NCBI RefSeq assembly: GCF_900111355.1
Contig: NZ_FOHA01000002.1
Location: 1 to 64,000, forward strand
Origin: Isobaculum melis
GTDB taxonomy: Bacteria; Bacillota; Bacilli; Lactobacillales; Carnobacteriaceae
DNA length: 64,000 bases
Reading direction: 5' to 3'
Positions 27,487 through 41,511 of the stretch are shown one piece after another. How positions within the stretch are numbered: position 1 is the first letter of the stretch; each line of letters opens with the position of its first letter. The position numbers and the translations under genes were made by a program. Below the pieces are notes generated by a model that saw only the letters and a list, made by a program, of their open reading frames with translations, did not search any database and was not told the origin of the DNA.

Positions 27487-29874
27487 TTATGCAAAAAAGC
27501 TTAAAGGATTGGCTTCAATTGCTTTTAAATCTAGATAGGGATTTTCTTTTATACTTTCTTGACTAATATAGTCCTTTATCTGTTGTTCATTCTCTAATCT
27601 ATCCCAAACATAATCTTGATCAAAATAAAATTGTGGTGAGACTAGTTGATCCATTTTTTCGTCATATATCACACTTTCACTATAAATAGTTGCTTGCGTT
27701 TGATAACAATAGGGTTTTGCTCGCTCTAATACATCTAATACCCATTTTTCAAAGATTATTTGATATTTCTTAGGCAGGCCTGCTCTTATAATCGCATAAA
27801 CTTCTGTTGTACTTTGACCAATAAATCTTGCACTACTACGACTGATGTGAAAACGATACATATTATAGAGTTGGAAATCAATTTTTGATAAATAGTCTAA
27901 TTTACTCGCTTCTTTTGCATCTTGACAAATTGTTGCGATTTTTTCTGAAAAACCTCCATACCAATCAAAATTATCACTTACATAATCAAATCTAAAACTG
28001 CCTACATAAAGAGATTGAATTCTTTGCTGAAAAGAATGGGTATTTAGATACGTTTCAGTCACATCTTTAATCCGATAAAATGCCCATTTAGTCATAGATG
28101 CAATCAGTCCTAATAGAAATCTATTTTCATAGTGTGACATCCTGTCCAGCATTTCTTTTTGATAGGTTTCTACATAATAGGTGTTTGTTGTATAGTTGTA
28201 CATACTTGGAATTTTTCCAATCTTATTTTTCAATGAGAGCATACCACTTTCTTCAATAATTGATGGTATGGATTCTTCTATTGGATGAAGCGTTTGTTTT
28301 TTTGATAAAAGCGGATTGATGATTTCCGTAAGCTGTCCATCAATCGCTAGGTAGCCTAAATCCGTTTTAAAACTAAGTTTGTCTCTTTTTATCTCTAGCG
28401 CGTGAATATTTGAATAAGTACTTTCATGTAAGAATGTTCGATAGTCATTTGCGGAAATAGGGACATATCGTTCAGATAATACTGCATAAGTCCAAAATAT
28501 ACCTACCTCATTTTTACTGCCAATATAATCAAATATATTTTCTGAGATAGCTCCCTGTTTTGATAGAAGTGTGCATTTTGAATCTTTTCTACCAACACAA
28601 TATCCTGGTGCTAAAAAACCAATATTATCATAGATAAAATCAGTAGCTTCTGTTCCATCCTCCGTTATAATACCCCAATACTTGCCTTTTCTTGCAAAGC
28701 CAATCCCACCCAATAAGGTAGATGAAATCTGATCATATACTGGGTTAACAATTGTCTTACCAACCTTATCTATCAATCCTTTCTTCTTATTAAAGGATAC
28801 TTCTAAGCCCTCACCAAGAAATGGAAAAGCTTCATCTACCGTATGAAGAGGGGCTTTATTACCATTTTTATCATAGTAAAAAAATGTTTCCCCATCATCT
28901 TGGGTTATTAGCTGATAACGATTATTTTTGATATCTACCCAACCATCCTCATTTCCAAGTAGATAAATAAAACCACCATGATGATGATTGGACAATGCAT
29001 CATATATGATTGGTAAAATTTCATGCCCTTGTGTATCAAAAGCACCCCATTTATTATTTTTCTTCACAATTCCATATCCTTCATGAAAATCATGAATGGC
29101 GTCATATGCTAAAGGAATAATGAGATTTCCTTTTGTATCAATTACACCATATTTATCATCTTGATACACAACCGCTAAGCCATCCTTTGAAAAGCTTTCT
29201 CCTCCATCATAGTATGCTTTGGTGATGATTTTACCTTCTGCATCTATATAGCCTAGATGTCTATTATCTTCCTCATCATATACATTAACCTGCAGATAGC
29301 CATTTGAATAGCGTGAACCAAAATTTACTGTAACCTCATTATTTATCATCTCAAATTTTTTATTAAATAATTGACTGAGATACTGGCCATCCTGTTTGAT
29401 TAGCTTACAAAAATAGCCATCATTTAACTCATTAATAGTCTCTTTCATTTGCTTACCAGTATAGTAGTAATAATCCTGTGTATAACGATCAATAGATGCC
29501 TCATAAAAAAACTTACCAGTTGTTTCAATTTCTGAATATTTAGGCTTAACGATGACTTGACCACTAGTGGATATTCTACCAAATCCTTTTTCACTTTGAA
29601 TATAATAGCCATCCTCTAATACATAGTCAATGTAATGACTCACAATAATATGTAAATATTTTGCTTCTGCAATGATATGACCTTGTGCATCAATAATGCC
29701 ATAACGTGCATTCTTTTTTATGATAAATTGATGATATATTTTCACGTATAAGATATCTTCATAGATGCATGATACAATTTCTTTCCCCGCCTCATCTTTT
29801 ATTCCCTGTAAGCCAGTTGAAGAATCATAAACAATCCTTAATGCTTCATTTACTTTTTTACTTTTCTCACTCAT
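27487..29874 (-). CDS. WG-repeat protein
   Basis: Large (795 aa) cytosolic protein without a signal peptide. Residues about 10-460 consist of WG-type repeats of about 35-45 residues with the pattern YGIIDxxGxIIxxxKY; clear units include ARYGIIDAQGHIIAEAKY, DKYGVIDTKGNLIIPLAYD, NKWGAFDTQGHEILPIIYD and KYWGIITEDGTEATDFIYD. The C-terminal 300 residues are unlike the repeats and contain tyrosine-rich helical sequence that I do not recognise. WG proteins are presumed beta-propeller-like interaction scaffolds. SD AAAGGAGG precedes ATG 29874. No functional clue from neighbours. Confidence 0.85.
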   Translation of the reverse strand: MSEKSKKVNEALRIVYDSSTGLQGIKDEAGKEIVSCIYEDILYVKIYHQFIIKKNARYGIIDAQGHIIAEAKYLHIIVSHYIDYVLEDGYYIQSEKGFGRISTSGQVIVKPKYSEIETTGKFFYEASIDRYTQDYYYYTGKQMKETINELNDGYFCKLIKQDGQYLSQLFNKKFEMINNEVTVNFGSRYSNGYLQVNVYDEEDNRHLGYIDAEGKIITKAYYDGGESFSKDGLAVVYQDDKYGVIDTKGNLIIPLAYDAIHDFHEGYGIVKKNNKWGAFDTQGHEILPIIYDALSNHHHGGFIYLLGNEDGWVDIKNNRYQLITQDDGETFFYYDKNGNKAPLHTVDEAFPFLGEGLEVSFNKKKGLIDKVGKTIVNPVYDQISSTLLGGIGFARKGKYWGIITEDGTEATDFIYDNIGFLAPGYCVGRKDSKCTLLSKQGAISENIFDYIGSKNEVGIFWTYAVLSERYVPISANDYRTFLHESTYSNIHALEIKRDKLSFKTDLGYLAIDGQLTEIINPLLSKKQTLHPIEESIPSIIEESGMLSLKNKIGKIPSMYNYTTNTYYVETYQKEMLDRMSHYENRFLLGLIASMTKWAFYRIKDVTETYLNTHSFQQRIQSLYVGSFRFDYVSDNFDWYGGFSEKIATICQDAKEASKLDYLSKIDFQLYNMYRFHISRSSARFIGQSTTEVYAIIRAGLPKKYQIIFEKWVLDVLERAKPYCYQTQATIYSESVIYDEKMDQLVSPQFYFDQDYVWDRLENEQQIKDYISQESIKENPYLDLKAIEANPLSFFA

Positions 29875-29982
29875 CTTGTATGAGGCCTCCTTTATGAATA
29901 GTTTCTACATTTTTATCATACAGTATAAGCCTACACCTTGTCTATATAAAGAATATATTTCTTACAGTTATTGTCATTTTCA

Positions 29983-30027
29983 CGCACAAAAATAAGCATT
30001 CCATGATAGAATACTTATTTTTGTGCT
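29983..30027. terminator. Hairpin between rlmD and WG-repeat gene
   Basis: Perfect arms GCACAAAAATAAG (29984-29996) and CTTATTTTTGTGC (30014-30026), 17 bases after the rlmD stop. No outer T-run, but the stem carries an internal T-tract; probable 3' end of the rlmD unit. Confidence 0.55.
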
Positions 30028-30043
30028 ATTTAAGTTTTCATAT

Positions 30044-31420
30044 TTAACGTTTTTCCAACAATGTCACAGACTCCACATGATGTGTTTGTGGGAACATGTC
30101 GACTGGTTGAATTTCTTTCACATCATACCCGCCTTCAGCTAATAAAGCTAAATCTCTTGCTAAGGTTGCTGGGTTACAGCTGACATAAACCACTTTTTTA
30201 GGCGCAATGTCAATAATCGCTTCCACTAATTCTTTTTCTAAGCCTTTTCTTGGTGGATCTACTACTAAAACATCAGCTTTAATCCCATTTTCAGCTAATT
30301 GTGGCAACCATTCTTCAGCAGTTCCTAATTCAAATGTCACATTATCGATATTGTTTAATGTAGCATTTGCTTTTGCATTTTTCACAGCATCCTCAATGAT
30401 TTCAACTGCATACACATGTTTGGCATGCTTCGCCATGGTTAATGAAATCGTACCAATACCAGCATAAAGGTCAATCACTGTTTCATTACCAGTTAAAGCT
30501 GCATAGTCTAATACTTTTTGATATAAGACTTCTGTTTGTTGTGGATTCACTTGGTAGAATGATTTTGATGAAATTTCAAATTGGTTATCAAAAATTGTAT
30601 CAACAATTTTATCTTCGCCATGAAGCACAATATTCTCTTCACCTAAAATCACATTGGTGTGTTTTGGATTCACATTTTGCACAATACTTTTAACTTCTGG
30701 TAAAGCTTCTAAAATATCAGGAATAATCTTGCTCGTTGGAAATAATTTAGCTGTACGTGTGACTAAGACAATCATGATTTCCCCAGTATGATAGCCACGA
30801 CGAACCATGATATGGCGCAAATTACCAGTATGTTGTTGCTCATTATAGGGTTTTACACTATAAGTGCGCATAATATTTCTAACGGTTAAAATCGCTTCAT
30901 CAATTTTAGGATCTTGAATATAAAAGTTTTCCATTGGAATCACATCATGACTATTTTTACGGAAAAATCCTGTCACTAATTTTTCATTTTGTTTTCTAAC
31001 AGGAACTTGGGCTTTATTGCGATAGCCCCAAGGATTTTTCATCCCTAAAGTTTGTTTTACAGGAACTTCTGGCATTTTGGCAATACGCTGCATGACATTT
31101 TTTACTTGATCTTGTTTAAAACTTAATTGTTTACTATAAGATAGATGTTGAAGCGGGCTAATCCCAACTTTTCCAAGATGTTCATCTTTGATTTCTACGC
31201 GATCTTTGCTTGAAGTTAAAAATTTCATCGCTTTACCATAACCAAAGCTCTTACCTGTTTTATGAATCTTTACTTCAATTTTTTCCCCTGGTAAAGCATT
31301 ATCAATAAAGATTGGGTAGCCTTTTATTTTAGCTACACCCATTCCTTCATGTGTTAAATCTTCAATTGTAACAATATGTTTCTCATTTTTAGAAACAGGT
31401 ACTGTGTGCTGTGTTTTCAT
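30044..31420 (-). CDS. rlmD: 23S rRNA (uracil-C5)-methyltransferase RlmD/RlmCD family
   Basis: SAM-dependent RNA methyltransferase of the TrmA/RlmD group, 458 aa: an N-terminal TRAM domain (about 10-70, VTIEDLTHEGMGVAKI) followed by the Rossmann-like domain. DLYAGIGTISL binds SAM, VVDPPRKGL is motif IV, and VYVSCNPATLARDL holds the catalytic Cys. The Fe-S cysteines of E. coli RlmD are absent; the CxxC-type region reads VGISPLQHL. Gram-positive RlmCD methylates two 23S uridines, so dual specificity is possible. The start at ATG 31420 has GGGAGAG upstream. It lies downstream of dgkB. Confidence 0.9.
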   Translation of the reverse strand: MKTQHTVPVSKNEKHIVTIEDLTHEGMGVAKIKGYPIFIDNALPGEKIEVKIHKTGKSFGYGKAMKFLTSSKDRVEIKDEHLGKVGISPLQHLSYSKQLSFKQDQVKNVMQRIAKMPEVPVKQTLGMKNPWGYRNKAQVPVRKQNEKLVTGFFRKNSHDVIPMENFYIQDPKIDEAILTVRNIMRTYSVKPYNEQQHTGNLRHIMVRRGYHTGEIMIVLVTRTAKLFPTSKIIPDILEALPEVKSIVQNVNPKHTNVILGEENIVLHGEDKIVDTIFDNQFEISSKSFYQVNPQQTEVLYQKVLDYAALTGNETVIDLYAGIGTISLTMAKHAKHVYAVEIIEDAVKNAKANATLNNIDNVTFELGTAEEWLPQLAENGIKADVLVVDPPRKGLEKELVEAIIDIAPKKVVYVSCNPATLARDLALLAEGGYDVKEIQPVDMFPQTHHVESVTLLEKR

Positions 31421-31459
31421 TTTTTTCTCTCCCACTTCTTGTTTCCAAGATTGACTTCA

Positions 31460-31510
31460 TAAAAATTTGCTGCTCTTTCAAGAAAAAACTTCTTTTAGAA
31501 CAGCAAAATT
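31460..31510 (-). terminator. Terminator after dgkB
   Basis: Minus-strand stem TTTGCTGTTCT with AGAGCAGCAAA, then TTTTTATG; just beyond the dgkB stop. Confidence 0.65.
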
Positions 31511-31520
31511 CTATTGTTTA

Positions 31521-32543
31521 TTATTTTTTGGATGAATAGACTTTGCCATCTCCATCAATATCTTCATCTGTTAATTCTTCTACTTCACGAATGAAGGCAT
31601 TTTCAACCTCTAGCAATTCACCCGTTACTGCACTATCTGGAATCGAATCTACATCTGCATACATTTCAATATGTTGCTTCAAATTCCTGAATTCCATTGG
31701 TGCATCACCACCGTATTCGCCATCTAAGTTAATCATCATTTGTTTATCATCTAAGGGCTCTGCTTTTAGATATTTTGTTTTGGTATAAATTAATTTTGGA
31801 TGGGTAATATGTCGCCCACCATTAAGCATTAATGCAACCATATGCAGCATTTCTGTTAAGCTAGCTTTTTTAACAATAATTAAAGAGAATTCTCCATCAT
31901 CTAAATGCGCATCAGGTGCGATCTGCTCAAAGCCACCAATTGAATTGGTTAACCCAACTAAGAACATATTCGCTTCCCCTTCATAAACATCATCATCATA
32001 AGTTAAACGCATATTCATTGGTTTAATTCCTGGCAGCTTCTCTGCACCTTTCACAAGATAGGCAAGATAACCAAAAATGGTTTTTAGTTGTGATGGCACT
32101 TCATAAGTGAGCTCTGTTAAAGAACCACCACCTGCGATATTAATGAAATAGGTATCATTTGCTTGACCGACATCCATTTTAATCATTTGTTTTTTTAGCA
32201 CAACTTTAGCAGCTGCAACCACATCATTTCGCGGAATATGAAGTGCTCGTGCATAGTCATTCGTTGTACCAGCAGGAATCACAGCCATTTTAGGGCGTTT
32301 TTCTAAGTCTGCAATCCCATTAACCACTTCATTAATGGTCCCATCTCCACCTGCTGCGACAATTAAATCAAAGTCTGCTAAAGCAACTCTTCTTGCTTCA
32401 TTTTTAGCTGAATCAGGTTCTGGAGTCGTCGCATAGGCACTGGTTTCATAACCAGCTTCTTCAAATACTTGTAAAATATCTACAAGATTTTTTTTGATAA
32501 TTTCTCTTCCAGAGGTAGGGTTATATATTATTCTAGCTTTCAA
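31521..32543 (-). CDS. dgkB: Diacylglycerol kinase DgkB
   Basis: Soluble lipid kinase that phosphorylates diacylglycerol, recycling it to phosphatidic acid for membrane and lipoteichoic-acid metabolism; 340 aa. YNPTSGRE starts the DAGK catalytic domain and AAGGDGTINEVVNG is its nucleotide-binding GGDGT motif. VGLTNSIGGFEQIAPDAHLDDG is also family-typical. The start is TTG 32543 after AGGAGGATTTAAG. It follows gatB, an arrangement seen in enterococci and bacilli. Confidence 0.93.
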   Translation of the reverse strand: MKARIIYNPTSGREIIKKNLVDILQVFEEAGYETSAYATTPEPDSAKNEARRVALADFDLIVAAGGDGTINEVVNGIADLEKRPKMAVIPAGTTNDYARALHIPRNDVVAAAKVVLKKQMIKMDVGQANDTYFINIAGGGSLTELTYEVPSQLKTIFGYLAYLVKGAEKLPGIKPMNMRLTYDDDVYEGEANMFLVGLTNSIGGFEQIAPDAHLDDGEFSLIIVKKASLTEMLHMVALMLNGGRHITHPKLIYTKTKYLKAEPLDDKQMMINLDGEYGGDAPMEFRNLKQHIEMYADVDSIPDSAVTGELLEVENAFIREVEELTDEDIDGDGKVYSSKK

Positions 32544-32585
32544 CTTAAATCCTCCTACTACTTTGAATTCTAAAAAATGGATAGC

Positions 32586-34016
32586 TTAACGCTTGCTTAA
32601 TTCTTGATTTAACAATTTATTCACAACACCTGGATTTGCTTGTCCTTTGGTTGCTTTCATTAATTGTCCAACTAGGAAGCCGACTGCGCGATCTTTTCCA
32701 TTCTTAAAGTCTTCAATCGATTGAGGATTGTTATCCAATACTTCATTAATAATTGGTAAGAGTTGTGCTGGATCAGATAGTTGTACTAAGCCTTTAGCTT
32801 CTACTACTTTTCTTGCATCGCCGCCATTTTCAGCTAATTCACGGAAGACTTTTTTAGCCATCTTAGAACTAATAGTACCATCTTCAATCAGACCAATCAT
32901 TCCTGCTAGATTTTCTGGTGTTAAGCCAATTTCATGCAAGTCTTTTTGTTCACTATTCAGGTAAGCTGAAACTTCGCCCATTAACCAGTTAGAAGCTTGT
33001 TTTGGTGTAGCTCCTGCAGCAAGGGTTGCTTCAAAGAAATCTGACATTTCTGGTGTTAAGGTTAAGACCATTGCATCATATTCTGGTAAGTCTAATGAAG
33101 AAACATAACGCAGGCGTCTTTCTTTAGGCATCTCAGGAATAGATTCTCTAACACGTTCAACCCAGCTATCATCAATGACTAGGTTTGGAATATCAGGCTC
33201 GGGGAAGTAACGATAGTCACTTGAACCTTCTTTGACACGCATTAAAATGGTTTCGCCAGTTGTTTCATCAAAACGGCGAGTTTCTTGTTGAATAATGCCA
33301 CCAGAAAGTAAAACTTTTTCTTGACGAATTTCTTCATGAGCAAGTCCACGTTTAACAAAGTTAAATGAGTTTAAGTTTTTCAATTCTGCTTTTGTACCAA
33401 AAGCAACTTGCCCAATTGGACGTAAAGAAATGTTGGCATCACAGCGCATTGAACCTTCTTCCATTTTTACATCACTAACGCCTGTATATTGAATAATTTG
33501 TTTCAAGGCTTCAAGATAAGCATAGGCTTCTTCTGGTGAGCGCATATCCGCTTCAGAAACAATCTCAATTAATGGGGTACCTTGACGGTTTAAATCTACA
33601 TAAGAATAGCCATCTGTCCCATGATTATTTTTCCCTGCATCTTCTTCTAAATGGACACGTTCAATTCGGATTTTTTTCTTTTCACCCTCTACTTCAATCT
33701 CAATCCAGCCATCATAACCAATCGGTTGATCAAATTGTGAAATTTGATAAGCTTTTGGATTATCTGGATAAAAGTAGTTTTTACGGTCAAATTTTGTATG
33801 CTGTGCAATCTTACAATTTAAAGCCATGGCAGCTCTCATACCAAATGAAACGGCTTCTTTATTGACAACGGGTAAAACACCTGGATAACCCCAGTCAATG
33901 ACATTCGTATTTGTATTTGGTTCTGCACCAAAATGGGCTGGAGCTGGTGAGAACATTTTTGATGCTGTTTTTAATTCTACATGGACCTCAAGTCCTATTA
34001 CTGTTTCAAAATTCAT
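32586..34016 (-). CDS. gatB: Asp-tRNA(Asn)/Glu-tRNA(Gln) amidotransferase subunit B
   Basis: tRNA-binding and kinase subunit of GatCAB, which converts misacylated Glu-tRNA(Gln) to Gln-tRNA(Gln); 476 aa, the standard length. The N-terminus [12 protein letters not shown] and the HLEEDAGKN and [17 protein letters not shown] signatures are unmistakable, and the helical YqeY-like tail domain follows. Downstream of gatA with an 18-base gap. Confidence 0.97.
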   Translation of the reverse strand: MNFETVIGLEVHVELKTASKMFSPAPAHFGAEPNTNTNVIDWGYPGVLPVVNKEAVSFGMRAAMALNCKIAQHTKFDRKNYFYPDNPKAYQISQFDQPIGYDGWIEIEVEGEKKKIRIERVHLEEDAGKNNHGTDGYSYVDLNRQGTPLIEIVSEADMRSPEEAYAYLEALKQIIQYTGVSDVKMEEGSMRCDANISLRPIGQVAFGTKAELKNLNSFNFVKRGLAHEEIRQEKVLLSGGIIQQETRRFDETTGETILMRVKEGSSDYRYFPEPDIPNLVIDDSWVERVRESIPEMPKERRLRYVSSLDLPEYDAMVLTLTPEMSDFFEATLAAGATPKQASNWLMGEVSAYLNSEQKDLHEIGLTPENLAGMIGLIEDGTISSKMAKKVFRELAENGGDARKVVEAKGLVQLSDPAQLLPIINEVLDNNPQSIEDFKNGKDRAVGFLVGQLMKATKGQANPGVVNKLLNQELSKR

Positions 34017-34034
34017 TCTGTTCGTCTCCTCCCC

Positions 34035-35489
34035 TTACAAATTTGGTCTTTCTTGATGGAATGTTGTTGCTTGTTCAAATGCATCTGCTGCTTGATAAAT
34101 TGTTGCTTCATCAAAATGCTTCCCAATTAATTGTAACCCAATTGGTAATCCTTCTTGATCAAAGCCACAAGGAATCGAAATCCCTGGGTTACCAGCTAAG
34201 TTTACTGGAATTGTTAAAATATCATTTAAATACATGGTTAATGGATTGTCTAATTTTTCACCAATACCATAGGCTGTTGTTGGTGCTGCAGGTCCTAAGA
34301 TTAAATCATAGCTTTCAAAAACTTTTTCAAAATCTTGTTTAATCAATGTGCGAACTTGACCAGCTTTTTTGAAATAAGCATCATAATAACCTGAGCTTAA
34401 GGCAAATGTCCCCAGCATAATGCGACGTTTTACTTCCATCCCAAAGCCTTCAGAACGAGAGTTAATATAAACATCTTCTAAGTTTGTAACATTTTCAGAA
34501 CGATAACCATAACGAATCCCATCAAAGCGGGATAAGTTTGAGCTGGCTTCACTTGAAGCAATGATATAATAAACCGCTACACCATATTGTGAATGTGGTA
34601 AGCTGACTTCTTCCACAGTTGCGCCTAGTTCTTTATACGTTTCAATAGCTTTTAAAACGGCCTCTTTTACTTCTGGTTGAAGACCATCAGCCAAGTATTC
34701 TTTAGGAACACCAATTTTCAGGCCTTTAATATCGCCAGTTAATTTTGCTGTAAAGTCCGGTACAGAGACACCTGCACTGGTACCATCTTTGGCATCATAA
34801 CCACTAATCGCATTTAATACATAAGCATTATCGCGAACGGTTCTTGTTAATGGACCAATTTGATCTAAGCTAGAGGCAAAGGCAATCAAACCATAGCGAG
34901 AAACACGACCATAAGTAGGCTTCAATCCAACAATCCCTGTAAATGAAGCAGGCTGACGAATACTCCCACCTGTATCACTACCTAAAGACATCAGTACTTG
35001 ACCAGATGCCACTGCAGCTGCTGAACCACCTGATGAACCACCTGGTACTTTTTCTAAATTCCAAGGATTTTTTGTTTTCTTAAAATAAGAAGTTTCAGTA
35101 CTACCACCCATAGCAAACTCATCCATATTTAGCTTACCAACAGGAATCATATCAGCTTGATAAATTTTTTCCATCACGGTTGCATCATAAATTGGTACAA
35201 AGTTTTCTAGCATTCGGCTTGCTGCTGTTGTTTTTAAACCATTTGTGACAATATTATCTTTGATCCCAATTGGTAAACCAGCTAAGACATTATCCGTTGT
35301 AATCCCTTTAGCATCAATATTTTTAGCTAATTCCATTGCATGCTCTTCATCTAATGTAATGAATGAACCAACCTGCTCTTCTGTTTCACGAATACGGTCA
35401 AAAGTAGCTTTTGTCACATCAACAGAAGTAATTTCTTTTGAGACAAGAAGGTTGTGTAATTCGCTTAAATCTTTCTCTAATAAACTCAT
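34035..35489 (-). CDS. gatA: Asp-tRNA(Asn)/Glu-tRNA(Gln) amidotransferase subunit A
   Basis: Amidase subunit that releases ammonia from glutamine for GatB, 484 aa. The amidase signature contains the Ser-cis-Ser-Lys triad elements: Lys in LPIGIKDN, the serines in [14 protein letters not shown] and SDTGGSIR. The start overlaps the gatC stop by four bases, giving coupled translation of the complex. Confidence 0.97.
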   Translation of the reverse strand: MSLLEKDLSELHNLLVSKEITSVDVTKATFDRIRETEEQVGSFITLDEEHAMELAKNIDAKGITTDNVLAGLPIGIKDNIVTNGLKTTAASRMLENFVPIYDATVMEKIYQADMIPVGKLNMDEFAMGGSTETSYFKKTKNPWNLEKVPGGSSGGSAAAVASGQVLMSLGSDTGGSIRQPASFTGIVGLKPTYGRVSRYGLIAFASSLDQIGPLTRTVRDNAYVLNAISGYDAKDGTSAGVSVPDFTAKLTGDIKGLKIGVPKEYLADGLQPEVKEAVLKAIETYKELGATVEEVSLPHSQYGVAVYYIIASSEASSNLSRFDGIRYGYRSENVTNLEDVYINSRSEGFGMEVKRRIMLGTFALSSGYYDAYFKKAGQVRTLIKQDFEKVFESYDLILGPAAPTTAYGIGEKLDNPLTMYLNDILTIPVNLAGNPGISIPCGFDQEGLPIGLQLIGKHFDEATIYQAADAFEQATTFHQERPNL

Positions 35490-35791
35490 GCTCCAGCCTC
35501 CCCATTGTCCATAATTGCAGGTACTTTGATAAATCCATCCTGAGAAGTGGGTACATTTTTCATCAGTTGGTCACGATCAGTTCCTTCTTCTGCTTGATCT
35601 TCTCTAAATGCATTGACTGTATCTAATACGTGAGTTGTGATTGGAACACCTGTTGTATCAACTTGTTCCAAGGTTTCAACCATCTGAATAATTTGATCCA
35701 ATTTCTCTGTAAATTGTGAAATTTCTTCTTCTTTAAAAGAAAGTTTTGCAAGTTTTGCAACATGCTTGACTTGTTCTTCATTAATTGCCAT
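35486..35791 (-). CDS. gatC: Asp-tRNA(Asn)/Glu-tRNA(Gln) amidotransferase subunit C
   Basis: Small stabilising subunit of GatCAB, 101 aa. The opening [15 protein letters not shown] and the [18 protein letters not shown] segment are typical of the family. First gene of the gatCAB unit; SD GAAGGGA precedes ATG 35791. A stem at 35871-35927 (GTGTCT with AGACAC) separates it from camS without a clear T-run. Confidence 0.95.
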   Translation of the reverse strand: MAINEEQVKHVAKLAKLSFKEEEISQFTEKLDQIIQMVETLEQVDTTGVPITTHVLDTVNAFREDQAEEGTDRDQLMKNVPTSQDGFIKVPAIMDNGEAGA

Positions 35792-35942
35792 TTGATTCCC
35801 TTCTTTCTGCTGCTATTTTAGCCTAAGCTTCTTCTCTATTTTAGCATAAAGAGCGTATGTCTACTAGCTTGTGTCTAAAAACGATGGCGACAGCTTTAAA
35901 ATAGTTGCCACTGGCATTTTCAGACACCTGCTCAGCCTTTAG

Positions 35943-39097
<3,155 letters not shown>

Positions 39098-41362
39098 TTA
39101 AACTTTAGTAATTGGTGCAAATGCTGCGAGTAAACGCTTGATGCCTTGCTCTGGAAATGCAATATCTAATTCTAAACTATTTTCGTCGCCACTGACTTTA
39201 ACCACTGTTCCAACGCCCCATTTTTTATGCATGGCCTTATCTCCAACACTCCATGATAATTGGTCTGCACCACTTTCAGTCAGTGATTTTGTTGCTGGTT
39301 TTTGATAGGTTGTACTGGTTGCACGAGTGACTTGATTGTTTTGATAACGCTGCATACTCATGCTTGGGTTACTCATACTTGGTTTATTCCCAAATGGTGT
39401 ACTCATTTGACTCGTACTATTCCCCATTTCTAATACCTCATCGCTTAATTCATTCATAAAGCGAGAGGCTGGGTTGGCTTGTGTTCGCCCATAAAGCATT
39501 CTTGAAAAGGCATTGGTTAAATAAAGCTTACGTTCTGCGCGCGTGATACCTACATAAGCTAAACGACGCTCCTCTTCTAGATCAGCTTCATCAATTGCTG
39601 CCCTAGAAAGTGGAAAGACGCCTTCCTCCATCCCAATTAAAAAGACAATGGGGAATTCTAGCCCTTTAGCAGCATGTAAGGTCATTAATGTAACCGTCGA
39701 TTGCTGTTCTTCCATATCTAGGTTATCAATTTCAGCAACTAAAGCTAAATCATCTAAAAAGCTGCCTAGACTTTGCTCTTCCTCTTCCGCGGTTTCTTCA
39801 AATTGTTGTGTCACCGTTAGAAACTCCTGAATATTTTCAATTCTTGTTTGAGATTCTAAGGTATTCTCTGCTTTTAAGTTTTTTAAATAGCCTGTTTTTT
39901 CTAGCATTTCTTCCACAATTTCTGTGACAGATAAGGTTTCTAATTTACCTCTTAAATCTCTCATCATCATTGCAAATTTTTCAAGCTCAGTTGCTGCTTT
40001 ACCAGAAATAGTAGAAATTTGAATATTTAATGCCGCTTCAAGTAATGACCAATCATATAAATCAGCAAAATCACGCAATTTATCAATTGTTCCTGGTCCA
40101 ATTCCTCTTTTAGGTACATTGACCACACGCTGGAAGCTAATTGAGTCCACTGGATTGACTAATAAACGGAGATAAGCTAGTAGGTCTTTAATTTCTTTAC
40201 GATCATAGAATTTATGTCCACCAATCATGGTATAAGGAATATTTGATTTTAATAAATTTTCCTCCATCACACGGGACTGGGCATTGGTACGATAAAGAAC
40301 AGCAAAATCTCCATACTTCAAATCTTTTTCGCGCATCTCTTCTTGCATTTTCGCTACAACATAACGCGCTTCATCATGTTCACTTTGACCACGATAATAA
40401 GTAATCATATCTCCTGCTTGATTCTCAGTCCATAACGCTTTCGGTCTACGGTTTGTATTATTTTCAATGACCTCATTTGCAGCTTGTAAAATGGTTTTAG
40501 TTGAACGATAATTTTGTTCTAATAGCACCACTTTTGCATTAGGATAATCCTTTTCAAAATCTAAAATATTTTGCATATCTGCCCCACGCCAGCCATAAAT
40601 ACTTTGGTCACCATCCCCAACAACACAAAGATTCTTAAAGCGTTCAGCTAATAAGTTAACCAAAGTATATTGCGCATGGTTGGTATCTTGGTACTCATCT
40701 ACATGAATATATTGGAACTTTCTTTGATAATATTGTAAGGTATCTGGGCTTTCTGTAAATAAGCGAATGGTTAACATAATCAAATCATCAAAGTCAACGG
40801 CTTCACTTCTTCTTAAAGTTCGTTCATATTGCTCATAAACCTCAGCCGTTTTTTGCTCTATATAATCACCAGCCTGTAAGCTATAAGCTTTTGCTGTTAA
40901 TAAATCATTTTTGGCATTACTAATTCTAGAAAGAATTGCTCTTGGTTCATGCTTTTTAGGGTCCATATTTTTATCTTTTAAAATTTGCTTGATGACTGTT
41001 TGCTGATCACCTGGATCTAAAATCACAAAATTCTTATTGTATCCAATTTGGTCAATATCACGTCTTAGGATACGAACACACATTGAGTGAAAGGTAGATA
41101 CCCAAACACCATCACCAGTTGGACCTAATAATTTTTCCACACGTTCCTTCATTTCTTTTGCGGCTTTATTTGTAAACGTAATGGCTAAAATATTCCATGG
41201 ATTTACCTGTTTTTCTTCAATTAAATAAGCAATTCTATGAGTTAACACACGTGTTTTCCCACTACCTGCACCTGCCATAATTAAAAGCGGGCCATCAGTA
41301 TGAATAACTGCTTCTTTTTGTCTAGGGTTCATCCCTTTTATAATATCTTCTTTTGAAACCAT
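39098..41362 (-). CDS. pcrA: ATP-dependent DNA helicase PcrA (UvrD family)
   Basis: Superfamily 1A 3'-5' helicase for repair, rolling-circle replication and removal of RNA polymerase; 754 aa. Walker A is [11 protein letters not shown], motif II is VDEYQDTN, motif III is [14 protein letters not shown] and motif VI is [14 protein letters not shown]. The Ser/Thr/Met-rich linker and C-terminal [19 protein letters not shown] tudor-like domain are typical of PcrA, which binds RNA polymerase there. First gene of the pcrA-ligA-camS unit. Confidence 0.98.
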   Translation of the reverse strand: MVSKEDIIKGMNPRQKEAVIHTDGPLLIMAGAGSGKTRVLTHRIAYLIEEKQVNPWNILAITFTNKAAKEMKERVEKLLGPTGDGVWVSTFHSMCVRILRRDIDQIGYNKNFVILDPGDQQTVIKQILKDKNMDPKKHEPRAILSRISNAKNDLLTAKAYSLQAGDYIEQKTAEVYEQYERTLRRSEAVDFDDLIMLTIRLFTESPDTLQYYQRKFQYIHVDEYQDTNHAQYTLVNLLAERFKNLCVVGDGDQSIYGWRGADMQNILDFEKDYPNAKVVLLEQNYRSTKTILQAANEVIENNTNRRPKALWTENQAGDMITYYRGQSEHDEARYVVAKMQEEMREKDLKYGDFAVLYRTNAQSRVMEENLLKSNIPYTMIGGHKFYDRKEIKDLLAYLRLLVNPVDSISFQRVVNVPKRGIGPGTIDKLRDFADLYDWSLLEAALNIQISTISGKAATELEKFAMMMRDLRGKLETLSVTEIVEEMLEKTGYLKNLKAENTLESQTRIENIQEFLTVTQQFEETAEEEEQSLGSFLDDLALVAEIDNLDMEEQQSTVTLMTLHAAKGLEFPIVFLIGMEEGVFPLSRAAIDEADLEEERRLAYVGITRAERKLYLTNAFSRMLYGRTQANPASRFMNELSDEVLEMGNSTSQMSTPFGNKPSMSNPSMSMQRYQNNQVTRATSTTYQKPATKSLTESGADQLSWSVGDKAMHKKWGVGTVVKVSGDENSLELDIAFPEQGIKRLLAAFAPITKV

Positions 41363-41448
41363 TTACGCCATCCTCTCTTTCAATCAATCGCTCTTTATTA
41401 TACCAAAAAAAAGATAGAACTTCTTTAAAAATCCACTAAGAGTCTAAA

Positions 41449-41505
41449 CAAAAAAGAAATTTCTCATTTTTGGTCGTTTTCTGACACAACCTAGAGAAAT
41501 TTCCT
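41449..41505 (-). terminator. Terminator after GntR-type regulator
   Basis: Perfect 10-bp arms GAAATTTCTC (41456-41465) and GAGAAATTTC (41494-41503); the minus strand then runs into TTTTTTG. Confidence 0.75.
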
Positions 41506-41511
41506 TCTTTT

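Noticed and set aside
33911-34342. 143-codon plus-strand frame across gatB-gatA
   Set aside because: Antisense to two conserved housekeeping genes; Leu-rich composition typical of shadows.
35871-35927. Terminator between camS and gatC (GTGTCT/AGACAC stem)
   Set aside because: A stem exists but there is no T-run, so termination is not supported; it was mentioned only in the gatC entry.
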